Assembly: GCA_002083595.1 (NCBI GenBank)
Contig: MSXT01000013.1
Span: forward strand, 1 to 64,000
Direction: 5' to 3'
From: Proteobacteria bacterium ST_bin16
Lineage (GTDB): Bacteria > Pseudomonadota > Gammaproteobacteria > Burkholderiales > Nitrosomonadaceae
DNA length: 64,000 bases
The notes under the pieces are model-generated. The model was not told the DNA's origin. It was given only the letters and a program-made list of their open reading frames with translations, and searched no databases. Within the stretch, counting starts at the first letter, position 1; each line of letters begins with the position of its first letter. The position numbers and the translations under genes are program-made. Shown here one piece after another: positions 1 to 8,904 of this stretch.

Positions 1-340
1 AAAGTGGTACGTGAGCTGGGTTTAAAACGTCGTGAGACAGTTTGGTCCCTATCTGCCGTGGGCGTTGGAAGTTTGAGAGGACCTGCTCCTAGTACGAGAG
101 GACCGGAGTGGACGAACCTCTGGTGTACCGGTTATGACGCCAGTCGTATCGCCGGGTAGCTAAGTGCGGACGAGATAACCGCTGAAAGCATCTAAGCGGG
201 AAACTCTCCTCAAGATAAGACTTCCCGAGGGTTTAACCCTCCTAAAGGTTCGTCGAAGACTACGACGTTGATAGGTCGGGTGTGGAAGCATAGTAATATG
301 TTAAGCTAACCGATACTAATTGACCGTGAGGCTTGATCCT
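1..340 (+). rRNA. rrl: 23S ribosomal RNA, 3' end (partial)
   Basis: This is the last part of domain VI of 23S rRNA, cut by the left edge of the window. The universally conserved sarcin-ricin loop (AGTACGAGAGGACC) is at 91-104. The closing segment CTAACCGATACTAATTGACC followed by GTGAGGCTTGATC matches the usual 3' end of bacterial 23S rRNA. The 3' boundary near 340 is placed by similarity and could be off by a few bases. A 5S gene follows about 100 bp downstream, as in a normal rrn operon. Confidence 0.97.
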
Positions 341-436
341 ATAACTTTGATAATTTTTGTTATTAATATGTTCTAATCCATTTTACTTTTTCCTTTTTGA
401 ATAATATTTTTTTAATATTATTCAGTTTCAAGTTAC

Positions 437-551
437 GCTTGGCGGCCATAGCACTTTGGACCCACCTCTTCCCATCCCGAACAGAACCGTGAAACGAAGC
501 TGCGCCGATGATAGTGTGCATTCGCATGTGAAAGTAGGTTACCGCCAGGCA
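437..551 (+). rRNA. rrf: 5S ribosomal RNA
   Basis: The 5' end CTTGGCGGCCATAGCA pairs with the 3' end TTACCGCCAGGC to form helix I. The internal CCCACCTCTTCCCATCCCGAA and GAAACGAAGCTGCGCCGATG are the conserved loops B/C and D/E of bacterial 5S rRNA. Length is about 115 nt, as expected. It lies about 97 bp after the 23S end and just before a strong terminator. Ends are accurate to within a few bases. Confidence 0.96.
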
Positions 552-562
552 CTCTTATTTAG

Positions 563-598
563 AAACCTCTCATCAAGATATAATTTGATGAGAGGTTT
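563..598 (+). terminator. Rho-independent terminator of the rrn operon
   Basis: A perfect 14-bp stem (AAACCTCTCATCAA at 563-576 with TTGATGAGAGGTTT at 585-598) encloses an 8-nt loop and is followed by a pyrimidine-rich TCTATTTTCT. It lies 12 bp after the 5S gene and ends the rRNA operon. Confidence 0.93.
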
Positions 599-742
599 TC
601 TATTTTCTACTTCCCGGATTTGTAAAACTGTAAAATTTCTTCAATTGCCTTGTTGCTGATAATAATCGACAAGAGCTTTCTTAGAATCTAGATTGCAATT
701 GTCTGCAATATTTTCAATAATATTCATTTCTGATTTAAGTGG

Positions 743-1693
743 ATGGCTATGAGTGAATCTGAAGTTAAGAAAGATGATTGGGAAAGAGATCTAATTGAAA
801 ATCTTGCTCTGGCATCTCTTCGTGAGCAGCGTCGCACGCGCAATTGGGGGATATTTTTTAAGCTAATCACTTTTTTATATCTTTTCATTTTGTTATTTTT
901 TGCCCTAGGCTGGATAGAAGATGGCAGAGTTCGAATTGCCGAGAAGCATACTGCACTTATTGATTTACGCGGCATGATTACTCCCGATAGCATGAGTAAT
1001 GCCGATAAAGTTAATGCCAGCTTGCGTTCAGCGTTTCAAGATAAAAACACCAAGGGTGTAGTATTACGTATAAATAGCCCTGGTGGAAGCCCAGTTCAAG
1101 CTGGATATATCAATGATGAAATACGCCGATTGCGAACTAAATACCCGGATATACCGCTTTATGCTGTAGTTGGAGACATTTGTGCTTCGGGTGGATATTA
1201 CGTAGCTGTAGCTGCTGATAAAATTTTTGTTGATAAAGCCAGTCTGATTGGTTCAATTGGTGTGCTGATAGATGGCTTCGGCTTTACCGGTACCTTAGAA
1301 AAATTAGGCATTGAAAGGCGATTGCTTACTGCTGGCGAGAATAAAAATTTCCTGGATCCTTTTGCACCTTTAGATCCTGTACAAAAGGAACATGCGACAC
1401 ATTTATTGCGTGAAATACACGAACAATTCATTCAAGTAGTAAAACAAGGTCGAGGTGAACGTTTAAAAGATGTTCCGGAGATATTCAGCGGAATTGTCTG
1501 GACAGGTCAGAAAAGTATTGATTTAGGGCTTGCCGATGAAATGGGCAATGCTGAATATGTTGCACGCGAGATTATTAAGGCAGAAGACCTGGTTGATTTT
1601 ACGCCGAACGAAGGTCTATCAGGCTTATTTAGCAAACGATTTGGTCAAATAGTTTTTAATATGCTTTCTGGTCATGCACTGACAATGCGGTAA
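743..1693 (+). CDS. sppA: Signal peptide peptidase SppA, short (36K) form
   Basis: Membrane-bound serine peptidase of family S49, which degrades signal peptides left in the inner membrane after protein export. The 316-residue length matches the single-domain 36K type rather than the double-length E. coli form. A cytoplasmic N-terminus is followed by one membrane helix at about residues 40-57. The Ser/Lys dyad is visible: S149 in CASGGYY and K201 in AGENK, with the same 52-residue spacing as in Bacillus SppA. A second ATG two codons downstream could also serve as the start. It lies after the rrn terminator and converges on rfbD with a 32-bp gap in which I see no hairpin. Confidence 0.93.
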   Translation: MAMSESEVKKDDWERDLIENLALASLREQRRTRNWGIFFKLITFLYLFILLFFALGWIEDGRVRIAEKHTALIDLRGMITPDSMSNADKVNASLRSAFQDKNTKGVVLRINSPGGSPVQAGYINDEIRRLRTKYPDIPLYAVVGDICASGGYYVAVAADKIFVDKASLIGSIGVLIDGFGFTGTLEKLGIERRLLTAGENKNFLDPFAPLDPVQKEHATHLLREIHEQFIQVVKQGRGERLKDVPEIFSGIVWTGQKSIDLGLADEMGNAEYVAREIIKAEDLVDFTPNEGLSGLFSKRFGQIVFNMLSGHALTMR

Positions 1694-1725
1694 GAAACAC
1701 ATTTTTACTTGACCGTATTTACAGA

Positions 1726-2622
1726 CTATTTATTGAGTAACTCTGTTAGCGTTCGCGTTGCTCCAGTTTGCCATGATGGCAAAATGAGATCAAAAGTTTT
1801 TGTCAGTTTTTCAGTATCGAGACGAGAATTGAACGGACGTTTTGCCGGCAGAGGAAAATCCCTGCTAGGGATCGGTTGCAACGCAGCGGGTTGGATTTTG
1901 AGCTGGTAATTCATGCGTTCTGCATTTTCCAGGATAAATTTAGCAAACCCATACCATGAGGTACTCCCACCGGCAGTCAAGTGATACAAACCGGATATCT
2001 CGGGTTTTTCCTTAATCATAAGCAATGCATGAGCAGTAATATCGGCAATTAGCTCTGCTCCGGTTGGCGAACCGATTTGATCATCCACTATGGTTAATTT
2101 GTCGCGCTGCTGCGCCAAGCGAAGTATTGTTTTGATGAAATTATTTCCATAAGCGGCATAGACCCAACTGGTACGAAAAATCAAATGTGAACAACCGGAA
2201 GTGAGGATGTTTTTCTCACCTTCCAATTTAGATTTACCATAGACGTTGAGCGGATCGCAATCATCAGTTTCAAGATAGGGTTGATTGCTATGGCCATTGA
2301 AGACGTAATCGGTTGAGTAGTGGATGAGCCATGCATTGAGTCTTTTTGCTTCTTGTGCCAGCACAGCAAGTGCTTCAGCATTGAGTGCATAAGCCCGTTC
2401 AGGCTCACTTTCAGCTTTATCGACCGCAGTATAAGCTGCTGCATTGACGATGATATCGGGCGAGACTTGCCGCAAGGTTTGTTGTATCCCGGAGAAATCG
2501 GTTAAGTCACCGCATAATTCTTTACTGGCTGAACTTAATGCGATTAATTCACCCAGTGGCGCGAGACTGCGCTGTAATTCCCATCCGACCTGACCGTTTT
2601 TGCCGAATAATAGAATATTCAT
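1726..2622 (-). CDS. rfbD: dTDP-4-dehydrorhamnose reductase
   Basis: Last step of dTDP-L-rhamnose synthesis: NAD(P)H-dependent reduction of dTDP-4-keto-L-rhamnose, supplying rhamnose for lipopolysaccharide or exopolysaccharide. It is an extended short-chain dehydrogenase of 298 residues. The N-terminal nucleotide-binding motif is GKNGQVG, the catalytic tyrosine and lysine are in YGKSK, and YSTDYVF is also present. The ATG at 2622 overlaps the stop codon of rfbB (ATGA), which indicates translational coupling and fixes the start; a longer frame would run into rfbB. rfbA and rfbC are not next to it and must lie elsewhere. Confidence 0.95.
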   Translation of the reverse strand: MNILLFGKNGQVGWELQRSLAPLGELIALSSASKELCGDLTDFSGIQQTLRQVSPDIIVNAAAYTAVDKAESEPERAYALNAEALAVLAQEAKRLNAWLIHYSTDYVFNGHSNQPYLETDDCDPLNVYGKSKLEGEKNILTSGCSHLIFRTSWVYAAYGNNFIKTILRLAQQRDKLTIVDDQIGSPTGAELIADITAHALLMIKEKPEISGLYHLTAGGSTSWYGFAKFILENAERMNYQLKIQPAALQPIPSRDFPLPAKRPFNSRLDTEKLTKTFDLILPSWQTGATRTLTELLNK

Positions 2623-3677
2623 GACTGCAATCCGGCATAGTGCGTTTCGATCCATTCCTGGTAAGCGCCGGTTTGCACATCAGCTACCCATTGCCGGTTG
2701 TTCAAGTACCACTGGATCGTTTTTCGTATACCGGTAGCGAATGTTTCGACCGGTCTCCAGTCGAGTTCGCGTTCGATTTTCGTCGCATCGATGGCATAGC
2801 GTCTGTCGTGTCCTGGCCGATCCTGAACGTACGTGATGAGGTTATGAAAATTTGTGCTGGGATAGGATTCTTCTAACAGACCGCAGATGGTTTGAACAAT
2901 TTCAATATTAGGCTTTTCGTTCCAGCCGCCTATATTATAAGTTTCTCCCGGAGTGCCACGCTCCAATACACGGCGGATCGCGCTGCAGTGATCGGTAACA
3001 TAAAGCCAGTCGCGCACTTGCTGTCCATCTCCATATACCGGTAAGGATTTTCCTTCTAACGCATTCACAATCATTAAAGGAATCAATTTTTCCGGAAATT
3101 GAAACGGGCCATAATTGTTAGAACAATTGGTGGTCAGTATGGGTAATCCATAGGTATGGTGATAGGCGCGCACTAAGTGATCGCTGGCTGCTTTGCTGGC
3201 TGAATAGGGGCTATTGGGTTCATAACGATGTGCTTCGGTAAATGCGGGATCATTTTTTCTCAATGAACCGTAAACCTCATCGGTTGAAACATGAAGAAAG
3301 CGGAAGCTTTGTTTTGCGGCGGATTCCAGCTCGCGCCAATAGGCATGTGTTGTTTCCAATAAGCGAAACGTACCCAGAATATTGGTTTGAATGAAATCTT
3401 CCGGTCCGAGAATGGAGCGATCAACATGGCTTTCAGCAGCAAGGTTGATGATTGCGCGCGGCTGATACTGAGTCAGCAATTGTGAAATCAATCGGGTATC
3501 GCCGATATCGCCTTTTACAAATATATGCCGGGAATCTTGAGACAATGGCGCTAGGTTTTGTAAATTTCCGGCATAAGTCAATTTATCAAGATTGATGACC
3601 TGTTCATCCGATTGTGCCAACCAATCGAGAACAAAATTACTGCCAATAAATCCTGCACCTCCTGTGACTAAAATCAT
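2619..3677 (-). CDS. rfbB: dTDP-glucose 4,6-dehydratase
   Basis: NAD+-dependent dehydratase making dTDP-4-keto-6-deoxyglucose, the second step of dTDP-rhamnose synthesis. The protein is 352 residues. It begins with the Rossmann motif [10 protein letters not shown] and carries STDEVYGS (Thr-Asp-Glu dehydration triad) and the catalytic YSASK. The ATG at 3677 gives the family-typical beginning [10 protein letters not shown] and has a GGAAA a few bases upstream. An in-frame TTG seven codons earlier is less likely. Its stop overlaps the rfbD start by 4 bp, and tilS ends 46 bp upstream. Confidence 0.95.
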   Translation of the reverse strand: MILVTGGAGFIGSNFVLDWLAQSDEQVINLDKLTYAGNLQNLAPLSQDSRHIFVKGDIGDTRLISQLLTQYQPRAIINLAAESHVDRSILGPEDFIQTNILGTFRLLETTHAYWRELESAAKQSFRFLHVSTDEVYGSLRKNDPAFTEAHRYEPNSPYSASKAASDHLVRAYHHTYGLPILTTNCSNNYGPFQFPEKLIPLMIVNALEGKSLPVYGDGQQVRDWLYVTDHCSAIRRVLERGTPGETYNIGGWNEKPNIEIVQTICGLLEESYPSTNFHNLITYVQDRPGHDRRYAIDATKIERELDWRPVETFATGIRKTIQWYLNNRQWVADVQTGAYQEWIETHYAGLQS

Positions 3678-3723
3678 GCAATTTTCCAGTTGAGTCAATC
3701 GGTAATCTGAATCCAGGTCTTGT

Positions 3724-5076
3724 TCATGCTGAATCCCACAGCGGTAAAACTCCCGTTTCTCCCGATTTTACTTGAAATTCACAATCGATGCCGATTCCCG
3801 GAACCCATACCAGTTGTTCGCCGCAGAATAGTAACGGTAGGGTATTGCGTTGCCAGGGCGGGATGGATGCTTCTTGCAGTAAGTTTTTTAAGCTCCTGCG
3901 CGGACGATTGCAAGCCGGCATGAATCTTTCGCCGCCCTGCCGGGAGCGGACGGTTACCTGTGCGCTTGATAATTTTTGTTGGTTGATACCTTGATCCTTT
4001 ACATGCGTAAAGCGGATGCTGCCGCTCAGATGCCGTAGCGCTAAACACGGTTCTCCCTGCCATGCGCATTGTTCCGGGTTTTGCGGTGAGGATTGCTTAG
4101 GCAGGATATGAACGACGCCTTTGAAACAACGAATTTCGCTATGACCAAAAACAATGTGGAGCCGGTTGTCCCTATTCGCGGACAAAAGCTGATTCACAAT
4201 ATCTTCCAGTTTTGCCGTGCTGGGAAGTAGCGCACCCTGTTGCGACAACATATAGCGTAGGAGATTTTTTGCACGCGCAAAACTGAGCTTGCGCATGTGT
4301 TCGACTTGCAGCAAGCCGGAGATAACGCAATTTTCACTATCCATTGCAGCCAATTCGTTCAGTAATAACGATGCTTCAGATAAGTGCCGGCTGGTGCGCA
4401 GCAGTGTTTTGGGATAGCTAGGGTAGCGTTTTTTCAGTAAGGGTAGAATTTCATGCCGCAGGAAATTCCGATTGAAGCCGGTGTCGTCATTGCTTTCGTC
4501 GTTGATCCAGGTTAATTGATTTTTATGAGCGTAGGCTTCGATTCTACTACGGGAAATTTCCAATAGCGGGCGGAGAATTTGCGGCGCGGTATCGGAATCT
4601 TGCTTTCTGATCAGAGGCATCGCGCTCAACCCGCGGATTCCGGCGCCGCGAAATAATTGCAATAACAGTGTTTCGGCCTGATCGTCCAGGTGTTGCGCAA
4701 CAACCACGTAATCCGTATGCATACGGCTGAAGATGCGATAACGTTCTTCCCGGGCAGTGGCTTCAAGGCTTGTTCCGGTTTCTTTTTTTATTTGCAGAGA
4801 AGCGATATGGATAGAAACGCCATAAGCTGCGCAGAGATGGTTGCAAAATTTGCTCCAATCGCCTGCATTGCGGCTGATACCATGATTCACATGTACAGCG
4901 GAAAGCGTAAAGGGTATCTGTTGAGATAATTGAGCGAGTACATCCAGCAACACGACTGAGTCGATACCGCCGCTCAGTGCAATGGTGAGATGATCGCCCG
5001 GTTTGATATGCGCAAGTAATACTGCTTCAGCGTCACTTAGTAGACTATTCGATTTTGACTTCCTTGAATGAGCCAT
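3724..5076 (-). CDS. tilS: tRNA(Ile)-lysidine synthase
   Basis: ATP-dependent enzyme that attaches lysine to C34 of the CAU anticodon of minor tRNA-Ile, changing its specificity from Met to Ile; essential for AUA decoding. The N-type PP-loop motif SGGIDS lies near the N-terminus. The central and C-terminal TilS domains follow, including the conserved [16 protein letters not shown] stretch and PPWQR near the end. Length is about 450 residues, normal for the family. The start is uncertain: the ATG at 5076 overlaps the accA 3' end by 32 bp and has a weak ribosome site, and another in-frame ATG lies at 5118. The accA-tilS arrangement is common in Betaproteobacteria. Confidence 0.92.
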   Translation of the reverse strand: MAHSRKSKSNSLLSDAEAVLLAHIKPGDHLTIALSGGIDSVVLLDVLAQLSQQIPFTLSAVHVNHGISRNAGDWSKFCNHLCAAYGVSIHIASLQIKKETGTSLEATAREERYRIFSRMHTDYVVVAQHLDDQAETLLLQLFRGAGIRGLSAMPLIRKQDSDTAPQILRPLLEISRSRIEAYAHKNQLTWINDESNDDTGFNRNFLRHEILPLLKKRYPSYPKTLLRTSRHLSEASLLLNELAAMDSENCVISGLLQVEHMRKLSFARAKNLLRYMLSQQGALLPSTAKLEDIVNQLLSANRDNRLHIVFGHSEIRCFKGVVHILPKQSSPQNPEQCAWQGEPCLALRHLSGSIRFTHVKDQGINQQKLSSAQVTVRSRQGGERFMPACNRPRRSLKNLLQEASIPPWQRNTLPLLFCGEQLVWVPGIGIDCEFQVKSGETGVLPLWDSA

Positions 5077-6013
5077 ATGCCATAAGCCGATCCAGACGTT
5101 TTGCCAGTAGTGTTTCACTGGAATGATCCTGAAATTTGCGCAGTGATTCCTGCAACACGGTTTTTACCGATTGCATGGTGGCTGGGTAATCCCGATGGGC
5201 GCCCCCGATCGGTTCCGTAATGATGCTGTCGATCAAATTCATTGCCTTCAAGCGATCGGCCGTAATACCCATGATTTCTGCGGCTTCCGGTGCTTTGTCG
5301 GCACTTTTCCACAAAATGGAAGCGCAACCTTCCGGTGATATGACGGAATAGGTGGCATACTGCAGCATGTGTATTACATCACCAACGGCAACAGCCAAAG
5401 CGCCGCCGGAGCCGCCTTCACCGATAACAATGCAGATAATGGGAATTTTTAACTCTGCCAGAACATAAAGATTTCTGCCGATGGCTTCGGATTGTCCGCG
5501 CTCTTCCGCATCAATACCGGGATATGCGCCGGGTGTATCGATGAAAGTAATCAGCGGAATTGAGAATTTTTCCGCCAAGCGCATTAAGCGCAATGCCTTG
5601 CGATAGCCTTCCGGTTTCGGCATACCAAAGTTGCGGTAGATTTTCTCCCGAGTGTCACGCCCTTTCTGATGGCCGATCACCATCACGGTCTGGCCGTTAA
5701 ATCGCGCCAAACCGCCGACAATCGCATGGTCATCCGAGAAATTCCGGTCGCCATGCAGTTCTTCAAAGTCGGTAAATAGATGTTCTATGTAATCCAATGT
5801 ATAGGGGCGTTGCGGATGGCGGGCCACTTGCGAGATTTGCCAAGGTGTCAGTTTTGCGTATACATTTTTTGTTAGGGATTGGCTTTTTGCTTGTAAGCGT
5901 GCAATTTCAGCAGAGATATCCAAGGCCGAATCATCTTGCGCAAAGCGTAGTTCTTCAATTTTTGATTCAAATTCTGCGATATTTTGCTCAAATTCCAGAA
6001 AAGTGATTTTCAT
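5045..6013 (-). CDS. accA: Acetyl-CoA carboxylase carboxyltransferase subunit alpha
   Basis: Alpha subunit of the carboxyltransferase of acetyl-CoA carboxylase, the first committed step of fatty acid synthesis; it works with AccD, which is not in the window. At 322 residues it has the standard length. Visible signatures are an N-terminal coiled-coil, [30 protein letters not shown], the oxyanion-hole segment [10 protein letters not shown], and [11 protein letters not shown]. It is the first gene of the leftward accA-tilS-rfbB-rfbD run and is divergent from msrB; promoters for both should lie in the 190 bp between 6014 and 6204. Confidence 0.97.
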   Translation of the reverse strand: MKITFLEFEQNIAEFESKIEELRFAQDDSALDISAEIARLQAKSQSLTKNVYAKLTPWQISQVARHPQRPYTLDYIEHLFTDFEELHGDRNFSDDHAIVGGLARFNGQTVMVIGHQKGRDTREKIYRNFGMPKPEGYRKALRLMRLAEKFSIPLITFIDTPGAYPGIDAEERGQSEAIGRNLYVLAELKIPIICIVIGEGGSGGALAVAVGDVIHMLQYATYSVISPEGCASILWKSADKAPEAAEIMGITADRLKAMNLIDSIITEPIGGAHRDYPATMQSVKTVLQESLRKFQDHSSETLLAKRLDRLMAYGSFKEVKIE

Positions 6014-6204
6014 GTGGGCTAAGATATAATCCTAAAAACGAAATGATACAGGATTTGCGGCTAAATCTGCACCGCCGGATGCAGCAAAATCTTAGTTAGC
6101 GCGACCTGAACATTGTACGTTTTAATTCAAACTTGTCTGTTCAATGGACATTCTTTTTCGATGTGATAAGGCCGACGGGCTACTGGGATGATATAAGGGT
6201 TTTT

Positions 6205-6726
6205 ATGAACCGGCGCATTTTTCTGCAACGGATGAGCGTATTGGCGGCATTACCTACCGTTTCGCTGATGTGGCCGTTGCGGCTCGCAGCTACAGGCATC
6301 AGTCCAGCGATTGTGCCGCACAATAGGCCGCACGAAGCATGGCGCGGATTAGTCGCGCCGGAAGCTTACCGGATTTTGTTTGAAGAAGAGACCGAAGAGC
6401 CCGGCAGTAGTGAATTGAATAGCGAAGAGCGTGACGGGACATTCATTTGTGCCGCTTGTTACTTACCGCTGTTTGAGAGCCGGAATAAATATGAAAGCGC
6501 AAGCGGCTGGCCAAGTTTTACGCAACCGATAGCCGGGCATGTCGGCACCAAACCGGATTATCAGTTGATTTTTCTCCGCACCGAGTATCACTGTGCGCGT
6601 TGCGGAGGGCATCAAGGACATGTTTTTAAAGATGGCCCGCCGCCCAGAGGGGAGCGCTGGTGCAATAACGGATTGGCGCTGAAATTTCTACTGCACACAG
6701 AATCATTGCCGGCATTGAGAAACTGA
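6205..6726 (+). CDS. msrB: Peptide-methionine (R)-S-oxide reductase with Tat-type signal
   Basis: Reduces methionine-R-sulfoxide in proteins. The start at 6205 has TAAGGG upstream and begins MNRRIFLQR, a twin-arginine (RRxFLQ) motif followed by a hydrophobic stretch to about residue 25, so export by Tat is predicted. The MsrB domain fills residues 50-170. The zinc cysteines are in CAAC and CARCGGHQGH, and the catalytic cysteine is in RWCNNG. A longer frame from 6133 would bury the twin arginines and is unlikely. The enzyme would therefore act in the periplasm, unlike most MsrB proteins. It sits 15 bp before the next gene, so the two are probably cotranscribed. Confidence 0.9.
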   Translation: MNRRIFLQRMSVLAALPTVSLMWPLRLAATGISPAIVPHNRPHEAWRGLVAPEAYRILFEEETEEPGSSELNSEERDGTFICAACYLPLFESRNKYESASGWPSFTQPIAGHVGTKPDYQLIFLRTEYHCARCGGHQGHVFKDGPPPRGERWCNNGLALKFLLHTESLPALRN

Positions 6727-6741
6727 GAAAGGGTAAGGGAA

Positions 6742-7878
6742 TTGAACATCAGTAAGATAAAAACTATTTCCTTGGGCGATGTGACCCCGAAGAATTTTTT
6801 GCTCGATTACTGGCAGAAGCGGCCTCTGCTGGTGAGGAATGCTTTACCGGGTTTTAATGGCTTATTGACACGTGAAGAATTGATGGCATTGGCGTGTGAT
6901 GAAGACGCGCAATCCCGTCTTGTGATACAGAGAAACGGCAAATGGCATCTTACGCATGGTCCGTTAAGTGAGCATGATTTGGCAAAGCTGCCAAAAAAAC
7001 AATGGACATTGCTCGTGCAAGATGTGAATCATTTTCTTGCTCCGGCGCGCGATTTGTTATCAAAATTCCGCTTCATACCGCACGCCAGGTTGGATGATTT
7101 GATGGTGAGTTATGCTCCTAAGGGCGGCGGGATCGGGCCGCATTTCGATTCCTATGACGTGTTCTTATTGCAAGGGATGGGTTCCAGACGGTGGCAGATA
7201 TCCGCGCAACTGGATGATGAATTTATCGCCGATGCGCCGCTGAGGATTTTGAAGAATTTTCAACCTGAGCAGGAATGGGTGCTAAACCCCGGCGATATGC
7301 TTTACTTGCCACCCAAATACGCGCATAACGGTATTGCCGTGGATGACTGTATGACATATTCCATTGGTTTCCGTGCTCCCAGCCAGCAAGAATTGATAAC
7401 GCAATTTCTTGTTCATTTGCAGGATACTATTTTAACGGATGGGTGGTACTCCGATCCCGATTTGCAATGGCAATCGCACCCTTCAAGAATCAGTGCTGCA
7501 ATGCGATCCCAGGTTGGTGCAATCTTGAAGAAGATTAACTGGGGGCGCGATGACATCGAAGATTTTCTGGGTATTTATCTCTCGGAACCTAAATCACATG
7601 TTTTCTTTGCGCAACCCGCTAAACCATCGTCATCGCGTGTTTTTCTCAAGCGTATTAAAGAAAATGGAGTGCAGTTGGATTTAAAAAGCAGAATGCTAAG
7701 TGGCCGTGATAAATTCTTTATTAATGGTGAGACTGTTGAAGTTGGCGCTGATGCATACAAGACATTGATTAGGTTAGCTGACAATTATGAATTGCCGCCC
7801 GCTTGCGAATTGGATAAAGAAACTGAGGAAATTCTTTATCAGTGGTATGTCAATGGTTATATTCGAGATAAAAACTAA
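6742..7878 (+). CDS. ycfD: Cupin/JmjC ribosomal oxygenase (YcfD/RoxA-like)
   Basis: Fe(II)/2-oxoglutarate-dependent oxygenase of the bacterial ribosomal oxygenase family; the E. coli homologue hydroxylates an arginine of ribosomal protein uL16. At 378 residues its length matches. The jelly-roll core carries the iron facial triad: His and Asp in GPHFDSYDVF and the distal His in PPKYAHNG. A winged-helix-like C-terminal region ends the protein. The reading frame opens with TTG at 6742, preceded by AAGGGA; no in-frame ATG fits the family alignment. Substrate assignment rests on family membership only. Confidence 0.9.
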   Translation: MNISKIKTISLGDVTPKNFLLDYWQKRPLLVRNALPGFNGLLTREELMALACDEDAQSRLVIQRNGKWHLTHGPLSEHDLAKLPKKQWTLLVQDVNHFLAPARDLLSKFRFIPHARLDDLMVSYAPKGGGIGPHFDSYDVFLLQGMGSRRWQISAQLDDEFIADAPLRILKNFQPEQEWVLNPGDMLYLPPKYAHNGIAVDDCMTYSIGFRAPSQQELITQFLVHLQDTILTDGWYSDPDLQWQSHPSRISAAMRSQVGAILKKINWGRDDIEDFLGIYLSEPKSHVFFAQPAKPSSSRVFLKRIKENGVQLDLKSRMLSGRDKFFINGETVEVGADAYKTLIRLADNYELPPACELDKETEEILYQWYVNGYIRDKN

Positions 7879-8068
7879 GCACTGTCAAAGTAAAGTTTTT
7901 GTTCAATCAAATCGCTGGTAATCTTCTCTTCAATCACTTGTTACTGCATTGTATTAATTGAACAATGCGGCGATTCTGGAGCGGAATTTCTTGAATCAAA
8001 TTTGTATAATCGGATGAGTTCGATTATCCTATTGCACGTAAATATAAATGAAGAAAACGGGAGATTGA

Positions 8069-8218
8069 ATGTTTAGATTTTCACTGGTAGTAATCGCTTT
8101 TGCTATATTGACATTAAGTGCTTGTGAAGGAAAGAAAAGTCTTGATGGTTATCCAATGGATAAACCACCTCCATCCGCTTATGGGCCTAGAGATTCCGAA
8201 CCTCAAGAATCAAAATAA
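8069..8218 (+). CDS. Small lipoprotein, 49 residues
   Basis: A short gene with a good ribosome site (GGGAG, 6 bases before ATG). The peptide starts MFRFSLVVIAFAILTLSAC, a signal peptide with the lipobox LSAC, then a 30-residue hydrophilic tail rich in Pro, Lys and Glu. After cleavage the lipidated Cys would be followed by Glu. It recalls the other tiny lipoproteins at 8605 and 50287 in size and design. It is preceded by a 190-bp leader region and followed by a hairpin at 8286-8317. No function is recognised. Confidence 0.8.
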   Translation: MFRFSLVVIAFAILTLSACEGKKSLDGYPMDKPPPSAYGPRDSEPQESK

Positions 8219-8285
8219 ATAGCAGAGTTATTGCGAAAATATTACGCAGTAATCGTCAAAAAGCTGTTTAGAAACGCGCTTCTTG

Positions 8286-8317
8286 AGTCACACATTCTCG
8301 CAAGGGAATTTGTGACT
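8286..8317 (+). terminator. Hairpin, possible terminator of the 8069 lipoprotein gene
   Basis: AGTCACACATTC (8286-8297) pairs with GAATTTGTGACT (8306-8317), 12 bp with one mismatch and an 8-nt loop. No clear U-run follows, so its action as a terminator is uncertain; it could instead stabilise the 3' end of the mRNA. Confidence 0.45.
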
Positions 8318-8535
8318 TACTGATTGATTATGAAAAGATAAATTTGCTGGATATTGTTGGCGGTTTGTTTTTTTGTACATCAATCAAAATCTCTGGTTTC
8401 CATTTCTCACTGCTATACTCAAGTAACAGGAAATGGATTTTCAGAAAACAGGGATCATTCAGATGTTTTTATTGTCTGGATGATTAAAACCTGAATGGCA
8501 GATATGAATGGATTACTTTCGGCTAAGTAAAAAGC

Positions 8536-8565
8536 TTGAAAGATGAGTTAAATTTGTTATATACT
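8536..8565 (+). promoter_or_regulatory. Sigma-70-type promoter for the 8605 lipoprotein gene
   Basis: TTGAAA at 8536-8541 and TATACT at 8560-8565 are separated by 18 bp, and the gene starts about 40 bp downstream. Both hexamers are close to consensus. Confidence 0.65.
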
Positions 8566-8604
8566 GCGTTGTTTATTTTAAGAACTTTTTATAAGGAAAA
8601 TCAT

Positions 8605-8748
8605 ATGAAATATGCTCTTCTGGCTGCATTTTTACTGTCTTTAACTTTATCAGCATGTGGTGGAAAACCTAGCCAAGCACTGCCTGAAACTGAAAAAGCA
8701 AACTACGAAAAAGTCATGAGTGGTGGGGAACCAGATAGTAAAAAATAA
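8605..8748 (+). CDS. Small lipoprotein, 47 residues (ACGGKP type)
   Basis: ATG at 8605 has AAGGA upstream. The peptide has a lipoprotein signal (MKYALLAAFLLSLTLSAC) and a mature part beginning CGGKPS with a short charged tail. The mature N-terminus is nearly the same as that of the 63-residue protein at 50287 (CGGKPT). The gene has its own promoter and a strong terminator, so it is expressed as a monocistronic unit. Function unknown. A longer in-frame frame from 8536 overlaps the promoter and is unlikely. Confidence 0.82.
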   Translation: MKYALLAAFLLSLTLSACGGKPSQALPETEKANYEKVMSGGEPDSKK

Positions 8749-8773
8749 TCCCCCCTGTTTGGGAGGATTAAAT

Positions 8774-8799
8774 AAAAAACCGCCTTCGGGCGGTTTTTT
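8774..8799 (+). terminator. Rho-independent terminator with TTCG loop
   Basis: AAAAAACCGCC (8774-8784), a TTCG tetraloop, and GGCGGTTTTTT (8789-8799). It terminates the 8605 lipoprotein gene and, because of the A-run on the left, can also work leftward for the converging dapA-bamC unit. Confidence 0.93.
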
Positions 8800-8904
8800 A
8801 TTTGTAAATTTGTTTCTATTTTTTGTACTTTTCTTTTTTTAATTTAATAAGAGTAACTACAAAACTAATTCTTCAAGAATCTGATCTGGGCTTAATTGTT
8901 CTTA

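Larger units (their letters stand above)
8219..8604. other. Intergenic region, 386 bp
   Basis: No gene is supported here. It holds the hairpin after the first small lipoprotein gene (8286-8317) and the promoter of the second (8536-8565). The rest is AT-rich and without structure I can recognise. Confidence 0.6.

Noticed and set aside
456..659. 67-codon frame starting in the 5S gene
   Set aside because: It crosses the 5S rRNA and its terminator.
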